This document shows, piece after piece, positions 23,747 to 33,457 of a DNA stretch of 64,000 nt. Positions within the stretch are counted from its first letter, which is position 1; every line of letters starts with the position of its first letter. Below the pieces are notes generated by a model. That model did no database searches, had not been told where the DNA came from, and was given only the letters and a program-made list of their open reading frames with translations. The DNA is taken from assembly GCF_002283555.1 (NCBI RefSeq), contig NZ_MVOI01000012.1:3931-67930 (forward strand). Direction: 5' to 3'. The stretch comes from Rubrivirga sp. SAORIC476. GTDB taxonomy: Bacteria > Bacteroidota > Rhodothermia > Rhodothermales > Rubricoccaceae. The position numbers and the translations under genes are program-made.

Positions 23747-26461
23747 TCACCGGACGACGACGACCGGCCGCGTGACGAGTGTGCCGGCCGCCTCCAGCCG
23801 GACGACGTAGATCCCACCCGCCAGCGCCTCACTGCGGAGGAGGACCTCATGGCGTCCCGCGCTCATCGCTCCGGACGCCAGCACGGACACCTCTCGCCCT
23901 CGGACATCGACCACGGTGAGTTCGACCGGGCCCGCCTCGGGGATCGTGAACGCGACGCGAGAGACTCCCGTGGACGGGTTGGGCGCGATGCCCGTCAGCG
24001 CCACAGGACGTGCCCCCGCCTCCGTGGCCGCCACACGGTCCCCGATCTGGAGCACGAACCGGTCGGTCGCCTGCGTGCCGTCAGCGACATCGTCCATCGG
24101 GACCTCTGCGTGCGCGGGCCGCGGAACCAGCGCGAACGGGTACGCCGACCGCGTACGGAGGTCCACCTCGGTGCCGGTCGCGAGGTCGACCAAGACCGCC
24201 GGGAGCCCTGCCGGAAGTGCCGACGCATCCCACGACAGGGTGAACGACGTGCCCGTCCCACGCGCCTCGACGGCCAGCGGGATCGACGCGGACTCGAACG
24301 GCCGCACGTCGTACCCGACGAACGCCCCGTCGACGCGTGCACCGACGAGGGCGTAGGCCTCGGAGGGCGGCTGGAACTTGCGAACGTCCTCTGTCTCCTC
24401 GAAGCCGACCGTGGCATTCGGGACGAACCGAACGGTCAGGGCGCCGTCGCGGACCGTCCGCCCCGCTCGGTCCGTGCCCGTGAGCGCGAAGGCCAGCGCA
24501 GGAGACCGGGGGGCCGAGGACGGCGGCGACGCATCCAGTGCAGCAGCCTCCACAGGAATCCGCAACGTCCGGGCCCCGCCATTCACGCGAGGCCCTTTCG
24601 ACCGGACCCGGAACGCCTCCCAGGGTCCGATCGTGGCGGGCGCATCGTCCCAGGACCGCGCCGCGGCATCCCACACCCAGACGGGCGCAAGCGGACTGAG
24701 GTTGGCGCCTCCAGGCCACCCGGCGATCCCCGTCAGGTCGAGCGGGGTGGCATACGGATTGGCGAGGTAGTTGAACCGGGTCCCCATCGTGTCGAGTTCG
24801 ATGATGGGGACCTCCTCGTTCGGGGCACGCGGGGTAGCGAGCACGAACGGAAGCTCCACCCCGGCGCTCACGGTCGGGTTGCCGATGACGCGGTCGACAA
24901 TCCGCCAGCGGAAGGCATGGCCCGGGCGGACCACCTCCCCCGTCCCGGACGACACTCCCCAGTCGTTGGCCACAGGATCGTACTCGGTCCACAGGTTCGC
25001 CGGGGTCGCCGCGGGGTAGAAGCCGGGGACGCCGCGGACGAGCGACTGCGCGGCGAGGTCGTCCACGGTCAGCCCGGCCGACGGTGCCCCGAGGTAGCGG
25101 ATGCCCGCACTGCCCGTGATCTCGATCAGCCCGATCGCATCGACGCCCGAGGGCGCGAGGCGGCCGTGCAGCGCCCAGTCCACGGGCGACCGGTCGAACA
25201 CGTACGCGGCGCCGTCCACGACAGGGTCGGTGCTCTCCCCGATCGCCCCGACCAGCGCAGTCTCCCCGAGGAGTGCGACCGAGTACCCCAGTTCATCGCT
25301 CGCGCCGTGGCTGGCATCACCGGTCCCCGTCATTTTGCTCTCCAGACTCCATGTGCTCCCGCTCCGTGCGAAGGCGTAGACCGACCCGCTCTCCATCCCC
25401 CGGTCGTCGTCCCACGGGGCGCCAACGAGCGCGAGGTCGCCGGAGAGCGCGACCGAGTGCCCGAACTGGTCGAGGTCGGCCCCGTCGGGCGCGACCAGCT
25501 GCGCCTCTTCGGCCCAGTCTGCCCCCGTCCACCGGAACACGTACGCCGACCCGGTGCGGACGCCGTTCTCGGAATCCCGCATGGCTCCGATCAGCGCGCG
25601 GTCACCATCGAGCGAGACGGCATACCCGAACCACCCGGTCCCGTTGGCATCGGAGGCGGTCACCTGATCGACCTCCGCCCATCCGGAGCTGCCACGCTCG
25701 AAGAAATAGGCGGCCCCACTCCCCTGCCCTGCGTCGCCGTTCAGGAACGCGCCCACCAGCGCGCGGTCGCCGTCGAGCGACACCGCGATTCCGAACCAGT
25801 CCTGGCTGGACGGATTCAGCGGGAGCAACGTGGTCTCCAGCGACCACGTCGAGCCCGAACGAACGAACCCGTACGCGCGTCCCCCGAGAGGCCCCACTGT
25901 CGTTTCGAGAGGGGCACCGATCAGGGCGCGGTCCCCCGAGAGCGACACCGAGGAGCCGAAGGCGCCGCTGCTCTCGGGATTGCCAGACGCCAGCTTGGCC
26001 TCCTGGCTCCAGGTGGTCCCGGAGCGGACGAAGACATAGGCGGCTCCGTTTCCGGTTCTGCCGAACGAGTCTTCGCTCGATGCCCCCACCAGGGCGCGAT
26101 CTCCCGAGAGCGACACAGAGGAGCCGAACGCGTCGGTGGCCTCCCCATCCTCGGCGGCAAGAACGGCTTCCAGCGCCCACCCGAGGCCGTCGCGGACGAA
26201 CACGTAGGCCGAGCCCGTGTTCGGGCCGACGCCTGCCCCTCGGAGCACGCCCACGAGCGCCCGGTCGCCGTCGAGAGAGACCGACCAGCCGAAGTCGTCC
26301 CGCGTGGCCAGCCCCCCCTCGGTCGCACCGAGGACGCGGTGCATTGCGTCGTCGAGGCTGCCGGGCACGGCGACGCTGGGCGATGGCCCCATGGCCGCGG
26401 CTCCGGAGCCAATCGTGAGGAGAGCGATCAGCGCAGGGAGGCGGGCGAGGGCCATGGTCAT
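23747..26461 (-). CDS. FG-GAP repeat surface protein with T9SS sorting domain
   Basis: This 904-residue exported protein has an N-terminal hydrophobic signal (MTMALARLPALIALLTIGSGAAA). Residues about 50-420 hold about seven repeats of roughly 50 residues with the motif DxFGxSVSLSGDRALVGA...GSAYVFxRSGxxW. This is the integrin-like FG-GAP propeller pattern. A long beta-rich region follows. The last roughly 80 residues (PNPSTGVSRVAFTIPEAGPVELTVVDVRGREV...GGIYVVRL) form a type A T9SS C-terminal sorting domain. It is probably secreted and anchored at the cell surface. ATG 26461 or 26455 could be the start. It is convergent with hisB. Confidence 0.85.
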   Translation of the reverse strand: MTMALARLPALIALLTIGSGAAAMGPSPSVAVPGSLDDAMHRVLGATEGGLATRDDFGWSVSLDGDRALVGVLRGAGVGPNTGSAYVFVRDGLGWALEAVLAAEDGEATDAFGSSVSLSGDRALVGASSEDSFGRTGNGAAYVFVRSGTTWSQEAKLASGNPESSGAFGSSVSLSGDRALIGAPLETTVGPLGGRAYGFVRSGSTWSLETTLLPLNPSSQDWFGIAVSLDGDRALVGAFLNGDAGQGSGAAYFFERGSSGWAEVDQVTASDANGTGWFGYAVSLDGDRALIGAMRDSENGVRTGSAYVFRWTGADWAEEAQLVAPDGADLDQFGHSVALSGDLALVGAPWDDDRGMESGSVYAFARSGSTWSLESKMTGTGDASHGASDELGYSVALLGETALVGAIGESTDPVVDGAAYVFDRSPVDWALHGRLAPSGVDAIGLIEITGSAGIRYLGAPSAGLTVDDLAAQSLVRGVPGFYPAATPANLWTEYDPVANDWGVSSGTGEVVRPGHAFRWRIVDRVIGNPTVSAGVELPFVLATPRAPNEEVPIIELDTMGTRFNYLANPYATPLDLTGIAGWPGGANLSPLAPVWVWDAAARSWDDAPATIGPWEAFRVRSKGPRVNGGARTLRIPVEAAALDASPPSSAPRSPALAFALTGTDRAGRTVRDGALTVRFVPNATVGFEETEDVRKFQPPSEAYALVGARVDGAFVGYDVRPFESASIPLAVEARGTGTSFTLSWDASALPAGLPAVLVDLATGTEVDLRTRSAYPFALVPRPAHAEVPMDDVADGTQATDRFVLQIGDRVAATEAGARPVALTGIAPNPSTGVSRVAFTIPEAGPVELTVVDVRGREVSVLASGAMSAGRHEVLLRSEALAGGIYVVRLEAAGTLVTRPVVVVR

Positions 26462-26925
26462 CCGGGTCTACGGCGGAGAACCGCCGGTCACAGGTCATAC
26501 TGACGAGAGACAGGGTAGCCCAAAGCGGCAGAACGTCACTCGATCTCGCCCGGAAACGCATGCCCTCGCGATTCCTCGACGCGGGCGCCGACGTGTCTCC
26601 GTGCTTCAGTCTCCCATGGGTCGCTCTGCACGAACGGAGAGCCTGGCGGGCGACGATGGTTTCCGCTGTGGACGGCAACAGGACGTACGCGCCCCGTCGC
26701 GTGTGCCTCGCTGTGGACCATGGAGAGCCGGTCGGCCGAATGCATCGTCGGCAGTTGCTCAGCCTGCAGCGTCGCCACCCGCACCAGACCCGGAGACGCC
26801 CTCGTCCCAGACGGCCTCAGGCTGAGCCCGCGCCGACGGAGAGGCCTCGGGAAAGAGACCCTCACGCGGGGATCGGCGGCGCCACGGCAGGCACAACCCG
26901 GTCTCTTCGGCTCCCGTCTGCCACG
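26462..26925. other. Intergenic region, no gene recognised
   Basis: These 464 bp separate the FG-GAP gene from mazG. There is a small GGCGG/CCGCC hairpin right upstream of the FG-GAP start. No conserved protein, tRNA or repeat is seen; open frames here have Arg/Pro-rich compositions typical of non-coding GC-rich DNA. Confidence 0.5.
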
Positions 26926-27762
26926 TCAGCCGACCTCCCGTTTGGACGCCTCCCAGAGCGCGTCCATCTCCTCCAGTCCCGCCTCGGCCATGCGGTCGCC
27001 GAGGTGGGCCTCCACGGTCTGGAAGCGCCGGGAGAACTTGTCGACCGTCCGACGCAGTGCCGTCTCCGGCACCACACCCTGCAGGCGCGCATAGTTGACG
27101 ACGGCAAACAGCAGGTCGCCGATCTCGTCCTCCAGCGCATCCGCCGAGTCGGCGGCGCGGACTTCGTCGGCCTCCTCGCGGACCTTCTCCCACGCGTCGT
27201 CGGCCGAGGGAAAGTCGAAGCCGGTCGCGGCGGCTTTCTCCTGGACGCGCTCGGCACGGAGGAGGGCGGGCAGCGTCCCCGGCACACCGTCGAGCGCGGA
27301 GGGCGGGGCCTCCGTCTCCCCCGCCTCGGCCCGCTCGGCGCGCTTGATGGCCTCCCAGTTTCGGAGCACCTCGCCGGTCCCGGACACCACCTCGTCCCCG
27401 AACACGTGCGGGTGGCGGCGGACCAGCTTGGTCATCTCCGACCGCATCACGTCGGACAGGTCGAACGTGCCGTCGGTCTCGGCGATGTGGGCGTGGAAGA
27501 GGACGTGCAGGAACAGGTCGCCCAGTTCCTTCTGGACGTCGACCGGGTCGCCCGCGTCGATGGCATCGACCAGCTCGTAGGCCTCCTCGATGGTGAGGTG
27601 CTTGGTCGAATCGTGCGTCTGCTGGACGTCCCACGGGCACTCGCGGCGCAGGCGGCGCACGATCGCGACGAAGTCTTCGAAGAGCGGCGCGTGGGCCGCG
27701 GCCCGGTCGTCGTCGGAGAGCCCGAGGTCGGCGATGTCGTAGGGGAATGGGGTATGACGCAC
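26926..27762 (-). CDS. mazG: Nucleoside triphosphate pyrophosphohydrolase MazG
   Basis: This 278-residue enzyme hydrolyses nucleoside triphosphates to monophosphates and pyrophosphate (house-cleaning, and lowering alarmone levels in some bacteria). Two MazG domains are visible. The N-terminal one has [27 protein letters not shown] with the EExxE pattern and [17 protein letters not shown]. The C-terminal one has [34 protein letters not shown]. An Ala/Glu-rich linker separates them. It is divergent from ssb. Confidence 0.96.
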   Translation of the reverse strand: MRHTPFPYDIADLGLSDDDRAAAHAPLFEDFVAIVRRLRRECPWDVQQTHDSTKHLTIEEAYELVDAIDAGDPVDVQKELGDLFLHVLFHAHIAETDGTFDLSDVMRSEMTKLVRRHPHVFGDEVVSGTGEVLRNWEAIKRAERAEAGETEAPPSALDGVPGTLPALLRAERVQEKAAATGFDFPSADDAWEKVREEADEVRAADSADALEDEIGDLLFAVVNYARLQGVVPETALRRTVDKFSRRFQTVEAHLGDRMAEAGLEEMDALWEASKREVG

Positions 27763-27931
27763 GGTTGACAGGGGGCTCGCGATATTTTTTGACGAGGAGA
27801 GGTTACGTCTCGGCCCCCGCCGGGGTCTATCCTCTCCCGCCCGCTTCGTCGGGCCCGATACGGCCAGCCACTTCCCGGACTGGCGGATTCATGTACCAGG
27901 AGGCGCCCTCGCCTCCGCAGCCCCACGCCCC

Positions 27932-28426
27932 ATGGCACGCGGCATCAACAAAGTCATTCTCGTCGGCAACCTCGGCGGCGATCCCGAGCTTCGCTACACC
28001 GGCAGCGGCACCGCCGTCTGCAACTTCTCCGTCGCCACGACGGAGTCCTACAAGGATCGCGACGGCAACCAGGTCGAGAACACCGAGTGGCACCGGGTCG
28101 TGGCCTGGGCCCGCCTCGCCGAGATCTGCGGCGAGTACCTCTCGAAGGGCCGCCAGGTCTACATCGAAGGCCAGCTCCAGACCCGGCAGTGGGAGGACAA
28201 GGACGGCAACACCCGCTACACGACCGAGATCAAGGCACGTGAGATGCAGATGCTCGGCGGCCGCGACGGCGGCGGCTCCTCGGACGACGGCGGCAGCTAC
28301 GACCAGTCGCCGCGTCCGCAGCGGCAGGCCTCCAGCAACGGCGGCGGACGCCCGCAGCAGCAGGCCAAGCCGTCCGGGCCGTCGGACGACTACTCGTTCG
28401 AGCCGGATGACGACCTGCCCTTCTGA
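27932..28426 (+). CDS. ssb: Single-stranded DNA-binding protein
   Basis: This 164-residue protein has an OB fold at residues 1-108 ([36 protein letters not shown]...[22 protein letters not shown]) and a Gly/Ser/Gln-rich tail. The tail ends in DDDLPF, the acidic tip that docks replication and repair partners. The ATG is preceded by a C-rich leader without Shine-Dalgarno. A strong terminator follows. The next gene is gldE-like, a gene order also found in Bacteroidota. Confidence 0.98.
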   Translation: MARGINKVILVGNLGGDPELRYTGSGTAVCNFSVATTESYKDRDGNQVENTEWHRVVAWARLAEICGEYLSKGRQVYIEGQLQTRQWEDKDGNTRYTTEIKAREMQMLGGRDGGGSSDDGGSYDQSPRPQRQASSNGGGRPQQQAKPSGPSDDYSFEPDDDLPF

Positions 28427-28456
28427 TCCTCCCCGGATCGGTCGAGCACCTCGCAC

Positions 28457-28495
28457 GCCGGGCGGTTCTCTTCGGAGGGCCGCCCGGCTTTGTTT
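28457..28495 (+). terminator. Rho-independent terminator of ssb
   Basis: A 9-bp perfect stem, GCCGGGCGG paired with CCGCCCGGC (28480-28488), is followed by TTTGTTT. It lies 30 bp past the ssb stop codon. Confidence 0.85.
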
Positions 28496-28608
28496 GGCCC
28501 GCCTCGGCCGCTCACCCCCCGAGGCGAGGCGGCGCGCGCGCGGCAGCATGCTGGGATCGTCCGCCCTTGCCCTTTCGACGAAGGAGTGGCGCCGAAACCC
28601 CCATCCTG

Positions 28609-28615
28609 TATCTTC
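28609..28615 (+). promoter_or_regulatory. Putative -7 element TATCTTC for gldE-like gene
   Basis: TATCTTC lies after the ssb terminator and about 92 nt before GTG 28708, so the downstream gene can be transcribed independently of ssb. Confidence 0.5.
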
Positions 28616-28707
28616 GTCGGATCGGCCTCGGCCGCGTCCCCTCTGGGCTCCGGCCCACCGTCTCGCCTGGTCCGCCGACCTTGGACCCCGCCTCTAGTCT
28701 GGCCCTC

Positions 28708-30027
28708 GTGGCCCTCCCCCTCGCTGACGTGCTCCCTGGCCTCACGGGCCTGGCGATTCAGACCGGCACGTTCGTACTTCTGCTGGCCCTGTCGGCCCTG
28801 TTTTCGGGGTCCGAGGTGGCCCTGTTCTCGGTCACCACGGGCGACCGAGAGGACCTCGCCGACGATGGCGGCCCAGACGCAGCGCGGGTGCTGCGCCTCC
28901 TCGACAAGCCCCGCAGGCTGCTGGCCGCCGTGCTGCTGCTCAACACCGTCGTGAACGTGGGCGCGGCCATCCTTTCGACGCGCCTCATGCTGCAGGCCGC
29001 CGAGGCGTTCGGCTGGACTCCGCTGGCGGCGCTCGCCGCCAACGCGGTCGGCCTGACGTTCGTCCTGCTGGTCACCAGCGAGATCGCCCCCAAGCTGATC
29101 GCGAGCCGACAGCCCGTCACCTTCGCGCGGACCGTGTCGGGAATGCTCTCGCCGCTGGTCCGGATGGTGACGCCAATGGCGGACCTCCTGGCAGGGCTCG
29201 CCACAGCCGTCCAGGCTCGCTTCCGCACCGAGGCCGAGCCCCTCTCCTCGGCCGACATCAAGTCGATGGCCGATGTGGGCGAAGCCGAGGGCACCATCGG
29301 CGAGGAGGAGCGCGCCCTGATCCACTCGATCGTCGAGTTCGGCGAAACGACGGTCCGCGAGGTGATGGTCAGCCGCGTCGACATGAAGGCGCTCAGCGCC
29401 GAGGCCGACCTGGAGGACGCGCTCGACCTGATCCGCACGAGCGGCCACAGCCGGTTCCCCCTCTTCCGGGAGCACCTCGACAACGTCCTCGGCGTGGTCT
29501 ACGCCAAGGATCTGCTCCCGTCGCTCGACGGCTCGGGGCGGACGCCCGACTGGGCGGCCATCGCACGAAGCCCTCTCTTCGTCCCTCCGGCCAAGCCGCT
29601 GGACGACATGCTGGCCGACTTCCAGGGCTCCAACACCCACATGGCCATCGTCGTGGACGAGTACGGCGGCACGGCCGGGCTCGTGACGCTGGAGGACCTG
29701 CTGGAAGAAGTCGTCGGCGAGATCCGAGACGAGTTCGACGCCGAGCACGAGCGGCTGGTCGAGGCGCTAGAGCCGGGCGTCTTCCGCGCCGAGGCACGCA
29801 TCGACCTGGACGACCTATCGGAGGCCATCGGCATCGAGTTGGAAACCGACGAGTACGACTTCGAGACGCTGGGCGGCCTGATCCTCCACCTCGCCGGTGA
29901 CATCCCCTCCCCTGGCGACGAGGTCGAGCACGAGGGCCTGCTGTTCCGCGTCGAGGGCGTCGAGGACAACCGCATCCTGGGAGTCCGCGTGGAGCGGTTG
30001 CCGGAACCCGAGACACCGGAGGCATGA
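28708..30027 (+). CDS. CNNM/CBS transporter-associated protein, GldE-like
   Basis: This protein of about 439 residues starts at GTG 28708 (TTG 28681 is an alternative; no suitable ATG exists). A CNNM/DUF21 membrane domain with about four hydrophobic segments ([21 protein letters not shown] at the start) is followed by paired CBS domains. These contain [38 protein letters not shown] and [35 protein letters not shown] CorC/HlyC C-terminal domain follows. Position directly after ssb matches the ssb-gldE order of Bacteroidota, where GldE is tied to gliding and T9SS. gldD is not seen next to it. A plain CorC-type Mg2+/Co2+ efflux role is the alternative. Confidence 0.85.
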   Translation: MALPLADVLPGLTGLAIQTGTFVLLLALSALFSGSEVALFSVTTGDREDLADDGGPDAARVLRLLDKPRRLLAAVLLLNTVVNVGAAILSTRLMLQAAEAFGWTPLAALAANAVGLTFVLLVTSEIAPKLIASRQPVTFARTVSGMLSPLVRMVTPMADLLAGLATAVQARFRTEAEPLSSADIKSMADVGEAEGTIGEEERALIHSIVEFGETTVREVMVSRVDMKALSAEADLEDALDLIRTSGHSRFPLFREHLDNVLGVVYAKDLLPSLDGSGRTPDWAAIARSPLFVPPAKPLDDMLADFQGSNTHMAIVVDEYGGTAGLVTLEDLLEEVVGEIRDEFDAEHERLVEALEPGVFRAEARIDLDDLSEAIGIELETDEYDFETLGGLILHLAGDIPSPGDEVEHEGLLFRVEGVEDNRILGVRVERLPEPETPEA

Positions 30028-30881
30028 GCCCGACTGCCCTGACCGCCCTGCTCCTCGTCGCCCTCGCCGCGTGTGCCCCGCCCGCCTCGGTCCCCGCCAC
30101 GACCGAGGCGGACGTGGACGCGGACGCGGTGGCCGACTGGTCGGCGGCGTTCGAGGCCGAGGGTGCCGTCGGGACGATGGTGCTGCTGGACACGCAGACG
30201 GGACGGACCACCCGGCACGACCCGGACCGGGCGGCTGAGCGGTTCTCGCCCGCGTCCACGTCCAAGATCTACAACAGCCTCGTCTTCCTCGACCGGGGCG
30301 TGATCTCCGACGTGGACTCCCTGTTCGCCTGGGACGGTGTGGAGCGGTGGGCGGAGGTCTGGAACCGTGACCACTCCCTGCGCTCAGGGCTGGAGGTCTC
30401 AGCGGTCTGGCTGTTTCAGCGCGCAGCCCTCCAGGTCGGCCGCGGTGGGTACGACGACGTCTTCGCAAGGGAGCCCTTCGGCAACAGCACGATGAGCGAC
30501 GCGCTGGAGACGTCGTGGCTGGACGGCACGTGGCGCGTCTCGGCCGACGAGCAGGTCGCCTTCCTCGACCGACTCCGCCGCGGAGCCCTGGCGTTCTCGG
30601 CCGAGGACCAGGCGACGGTCCGCGACATCCTCCCCGTGCTCGCCGAGGCGGGCGAGGTGCGGGTCAAGGGCAAGACCGGCTGGTACGTCCGCGAGCCCGA
30701 CCCGGAGCTCGGCTGGCTCGTCGGCTGGGTGGAGCGGCCCGATGGGGACCTGGTGTTCGCGATGAACGCGGAGCAGGCTTCCGGCGCATCGTTCGACATC
30801 ATGCGAGGTCGGCTGCGGATCGTGCGGGCGATTCTGGAAGGCGAGGGTCTGTGGCCGGTCGATCCGGACGAGGCGCCGTAG
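30024..30881 (+). CDS. Class D beta-lactamase-like lipoprotein
   Basis: This 285-residue protein has the lipobox LVALAAC, lipidated at Cys17, so it is tethered in the envelope. All serine beta-lactamase class D landmarks are present: STSK (78-81) with the nucleophile Ser78 and Lys81, SAV (126-128), FGN (152-154, where YGN is more usual) and KTG (217-219). It may hydrolyse beta-lactams, or it may be a BlaR/penicillin-binding relative; activity cannot be judged from sequence. ATG overlaps the gldE-like stop by 4 nt (ATGA), so it is co-translated. Confidence 0.85.
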   Translation: MSPTALTALLLVALAACAPPASVPATTEADVDADAVADWSAAFEAEGAVGTMVLLDTQTGRTTRHDPDRAAERFSPASTSKIYNSLVFLDRGVISDVDSLFAWDGVERWAEVWNRDHSLRSGLEVSAVWLFQRAALQVGRGGYDDVFAREPFGNSTMSDALETSWLDGTWRVSADEQVAFLDRLRRGALAFSAEDQATVRDILPVLAEAGEVRVKGKTGWYVREPDPELGWLVGWVERPDGDLVFAMNAEQASGASFDIMRGRLRIVRAILEGEGLWPVDPDEAP

Positions 30882-30913
30882 CTTCGGGCCTTCACACCCG
30901 CGCCATCAACGCT

Positions 30914-32500
30914 TTGCCCGACGTCTCCCCCAACGACACCGCCGACGCCGTCGATCGCGGCGTATGGTCCTCGAAACTCGGCTTCGTGCTGGCCGCGAGT
31001 GGCTCCGCCATCGGGCTGGGCAACATCGTGTTCTTCGCCTCGAACGCCTACCAGTTCGGCGGTGGCGCGTTCTACGTGCCGTACTTCATCGCGCTGTTCG
31101 TGCTCGGCATCCCGGTGATGATCACCGAGTTCAGCCTCGGCACGATGACCGGGCGGAGTTTCCCGATGGCGCTGTCGAAGGTCGTCGGGGCGAAGGGCGA
31201 GTTCGTGGGCTGGTGGTCGCTCGGGAGCGCCCTGTTTATCACGATGTACTACATCACGATCCTCGGCTGGGCCTTCTGCATGATGGTGGGCGCGCTGTTC
31301 GGGCTGATGGAGGGCGGAGCGACGGCCCCGTTCGCACCGTTCCTCGAACCGAGCACTGGCCCCAACGCGACCGCGTACTTCTTCGGCATCCTCTCCTCCT
31401 GGTGGCCGATGATTGCGGTGATCGCGATCTGGGGCATGACGCTAATGGCGCTGCTGAAGGGCACCGAGACCATCGAGAAGACGGTCCGCGTGGCCGTGCC
31501 GTTGATGTGGCTGTTCATGATCGTGCTGATCATCCGCGGCGTGACGCTGCCCGGCGGCACCGACGGCGTGATGTACCTCTTCACGCCGGACCTCGCGGGC
31601 ATCGCCCAGCCGGACGTCTGGAAGGGCGCCTTCAGCCAGATGTTCTTCTCGCTGTCGCTCGGCCTCGGCACCATGACGGCCTACGCGAGCTACCTCCCGA
31701 AGGACTCGGACCAGGTCAACAACTCGTTCATGGTGAGCCTGCTCAACTGCGGGTTCGAGTACATCGCGGGCATCGCCATCTTCTCGATGCTGTTCGCCTT
31801 CGCCCTCAACCCGGCCGGGTCGACGCTGTCGCTCTCGTTCTTCGCCATCCCCCAGGGCATCGCGGCGTTCCCGTTCGGCGTCAAGCTGTTCGGCTTCGCG
31901 TTCTTCTTCCTGATCGTGATGGCGGGCGTCACAAGCGCGATCTCGCTCGTGGAGGGCATGGCAAGCGCGCTGATCGACAAGCTGGGCATCGACCGCAAGA
32001 AGGCGCTGCTGATGGTGGCCGTCCCCGGCCTGATCGGGTCCATGATCACGGCGCTCCCGTTCATCGTGGACCCCGGGCTGGCGGGCAACGGGACGGTGGG
32101 CCTCAACTTCCTCGACATCCTCGACCACTGGGCGTTCGGCTACAGCCTGCTGACGGTCGGCCTGATCGAGTGCGTGCTGCTCGGCTGGGTGTTCGGCGCG
32201 GGCAACCTGCGCGCGTTCGTCAATCAGCACTCGAAGCTCAAGCTCGGCGCGTGGTTCGACGTGCTGCTCCGGTTCATCATCCCGGCCATTCTGCTGACCG
32301 TCATCGTCTGGAACCTGGTGATCGACCTGACGGGCGAGCAGCTCTACGGCGCCGCCAACCCGCTCGGCTTCGTGGACTGGTTCCCGGTCGTGATTCCGAT
32401 CCTGTGGATCGTCGGCACCCTCTCTCTCGCGACGTACCTGACCCGGCAGCCGTCGGCCCCTGACCCGACGGAGTCCCCCATCGCCACCTTCGAGGCCTGA
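30914..32500 (+). CDS. Sodium-dependent transporter, NSS/SNF family
   Basis: This 528-residue protein has about 12 membrane segments and belongs to the neurotransmitter:sodium symporter family (LeuT fold), taking up amino acids or similar solutes with Na+. The signature is at the start: WSSKLGFVLAASGSAIGLGNIVFFASNAYQFGGGAFYVPYF, with GxGNxxxFxxxxxxxGGGxF. A second landmark is FSQMFFSLSLGLGTMTAYASYL in segment 6. No ATG lies upstream of the first helix in frame, so TTG 30914 (PDVSPNDTADAVDRGV) is taken as start. It lies 32 bp after the beta-lactamase-like gene, probably in the same transcript. Confidence 0.92.
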   Translation: MPDVSPNDTADAVDRGVWSSKLGFVLAASGSAIGLGNIVFFASNAYQFGGGAFYVPYFIALFVLGIPVMITEFSLGTMTGRSFPMALSKVVGAKGEFVGWWSLGSALFITMYYITILGWAFCMMVGALFGLMEGGATAPFAPFLEPSTGPNATAYFFGILSSWWPMIAVIAIWGMTLMALLKGTETIEKTVRVAVPLMWLFMIVLIIRGVTLPGGTDGVMYLFTPDLAGIAQPDVWKGAFSQMFFSLSLGLGTMTAYASYLPKDSDQVNNSFMVSLLNCGFEYIAGIAIFSMLFAFALNPAGSTLSLSFFAIPQGIAAFPFGVKLFGFAFFFLIVMAGVTSAISLVEGMASALIDKLGIDRKKALLMVAVPGLIGSMITALPFIVDPGLAGNGTVGLNFLDILDHWAFGYSLLTVGLIECVLLGWVFGAGNLRAFVNQHSKLKLGAWFDVLLRFIIPAILLTVIVWNLVIDLTGEQLYGAANPLGFVDWFPVVIPILWIVGTLSLATYLTRQPSAPDPTESPIATFEA

Positions 32501-32503
32501 TCC

Positions 32504-32926
32504 ATGCGTCCGCTCCTTCTCTGCGCCCTTCTCGTGGTCGCCGCTGGCGCCGCCGCCCAGGACATCGTGTCCGTCACCCCCGATTCCCCGACCCGCGGCG
32601 AGGTCGTCACGGTCACGTTCAGCGAACCCGTGGACTCGGTGACGGTCGTCTACCGCCCGGGCGCGGTCACGGCCGTGACCGAAGTGATGACCCCGGAGTC
32701 CGCCACGTTCCGGTTCACGCCGGAGCGGGCAGGCGTCGTGTCGGTGTCGTCGGGCGGCGCGAGCCAGAGCCTGTCGGTGCGCTACCTCGGCGTGCCCGTC
32801 GCGGGCCTCGTGGTGATGATCCTCGCTGGCCTGATCCTCTTCGGCGGCGCCGCGATCTCCATGCGCGCCCTGCTGGCGGACGGTGATCGCATCGAGATCG
32901 ACCCGACGCTATTCCCGGACACGTGA
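32504..32926 (+). CDS. Hypothetical exported protein with C-terminal membrane anchor
   Basis: This 140-residue protein has signal peptide MRPLLLCALLVVAAGAAAQ, a roughly 65-residue beta-rich domain (VSVTPDSPTRGEVVTVTFSEPVDSVTVVY, Ig-like in pattern) and a C-terminal membrane helix (GVPVAGLVVMILAGLILFGGAAISM). A short cytoplasmic tail follows. It starts 3 bp after the transporter stop and ends in a GTGA overlap with the next gene. No family recognised; it could be an accessory to the NSS transporter, as inferred only from position. Confidence 0.75.
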   Translation: MRPLLLCALLVVAAGAAAQDIVSVTPDSPTRGEVVTVTFSEPVDSVTVVYRPGAVTAVTEVMTPESATFRFTPERAGVVSVSSGGASQSLSVRYLGVPVAGLVVMILAGLILFGGAAISMRALLADGDRIEIDPTLFPDT

Positions 32927-33336
32927 TCCGGGCCGCGGTCCTCGCGCTGCTGCTGGCGGCGGGCCTCCCCGCCGCCTCCCAGCCCGTCGCCGACGCACTC
33001 CCTCGCGTCGAGTCGGTCCGCCTCGGTGACGGCCTGGACCCGCTGCCCGAGGCGGAGCGCCCCGACCCGCTGCCCGACGAGTGGATCGCCCGCGACAAGG
33101 CCATGCACCTCGGCGCGTCGTTCCTGCTGACGCTCGCCGGCCAGTACGTGCTGACGGACAAGGGGACGCTGACGAACGGCGAAGCGCTGCCTGTCGCCGC
33201 CGGATCGGCGTTCGCCCTCGGGCTGGCGAAGGAGGTGATGGACAGCCAGCGCGAGAGAGACCCCCACTTCTGCTGGCGCGACCTGGCGGTCGACGCGGTC
33301 GGCGTGGCGCTGGGCGCGGCGGTGATCTCCCTCTGA
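32923..33336 (+). CDS. YfiM/DUF2279-like envelope protein
   Basis: This 137-residue protein starts at GTG 32923 in a GTGA overlap. A signal peptide (IRAAVLALLLAAGLPAASQ) is followed by a linker and a hydrophobic domain. The domain has the pattern DKAMHLGASFLLTLAGQYVL...ALGLAKEVMDSQRE...FCWRDLAVDAVGVALG. The DKxxHxxxSFxLT...GxxKExxD...S.xDLxxDxxG signature recalls YfiM/DUF2279 lipoproteins of unknown function. Here no lipobox cysteine is visible in the signal. Confidence 0.7.
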   Translation: MIRAAVLALLLAAGLPAASQPVADALPRVESVRLGDGLDPLPEAERPDPLPDEWIARDKAMHLGASFLLTLAGQYVLTDKGTLTNGEALPVAAGSAFALGLAKEVMDSQRERDPHFCWRDLAVDAVGVALGAAVISL

Positions 33337-33385
33337 CGCGGCTGACGCCCGACCCGAAGCGGGCGGGTGGACAGTCTGTGGAGAC

Positions 33386-33393
33386 TAAGATTC
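33386..33393 (+). promoter_or_regulatory. Possible -7 element TAAGATTC for purF
   Basis: TAAGATTC, 64 nt before GTG 33458, in a locally AT-richer stretch of the gap. It is a weak match to TAnnTTTG. Confidence 0.35.
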
Positions 33394-33457
33394 CAGGCGG
33401 GCCGAACATGGGCCGCGAACGCTGGTAACCTCCGAGACCGGCTTCCCCCCAGACCCT

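Noticed and set aside
26480-26512. GTCA-type units at 7-bp spacing followed by TGAC upstream of the FG-GAP gene
   Set aside because: Only two units on one side and one or two on the other, which is within chance for such a short core.
26536-26865. A 109-codon minus-strand frame in the gap upstream of mazG
   Set aside because: Arg/Ser/Pro-rich composition, no leader features and no recognisable family.
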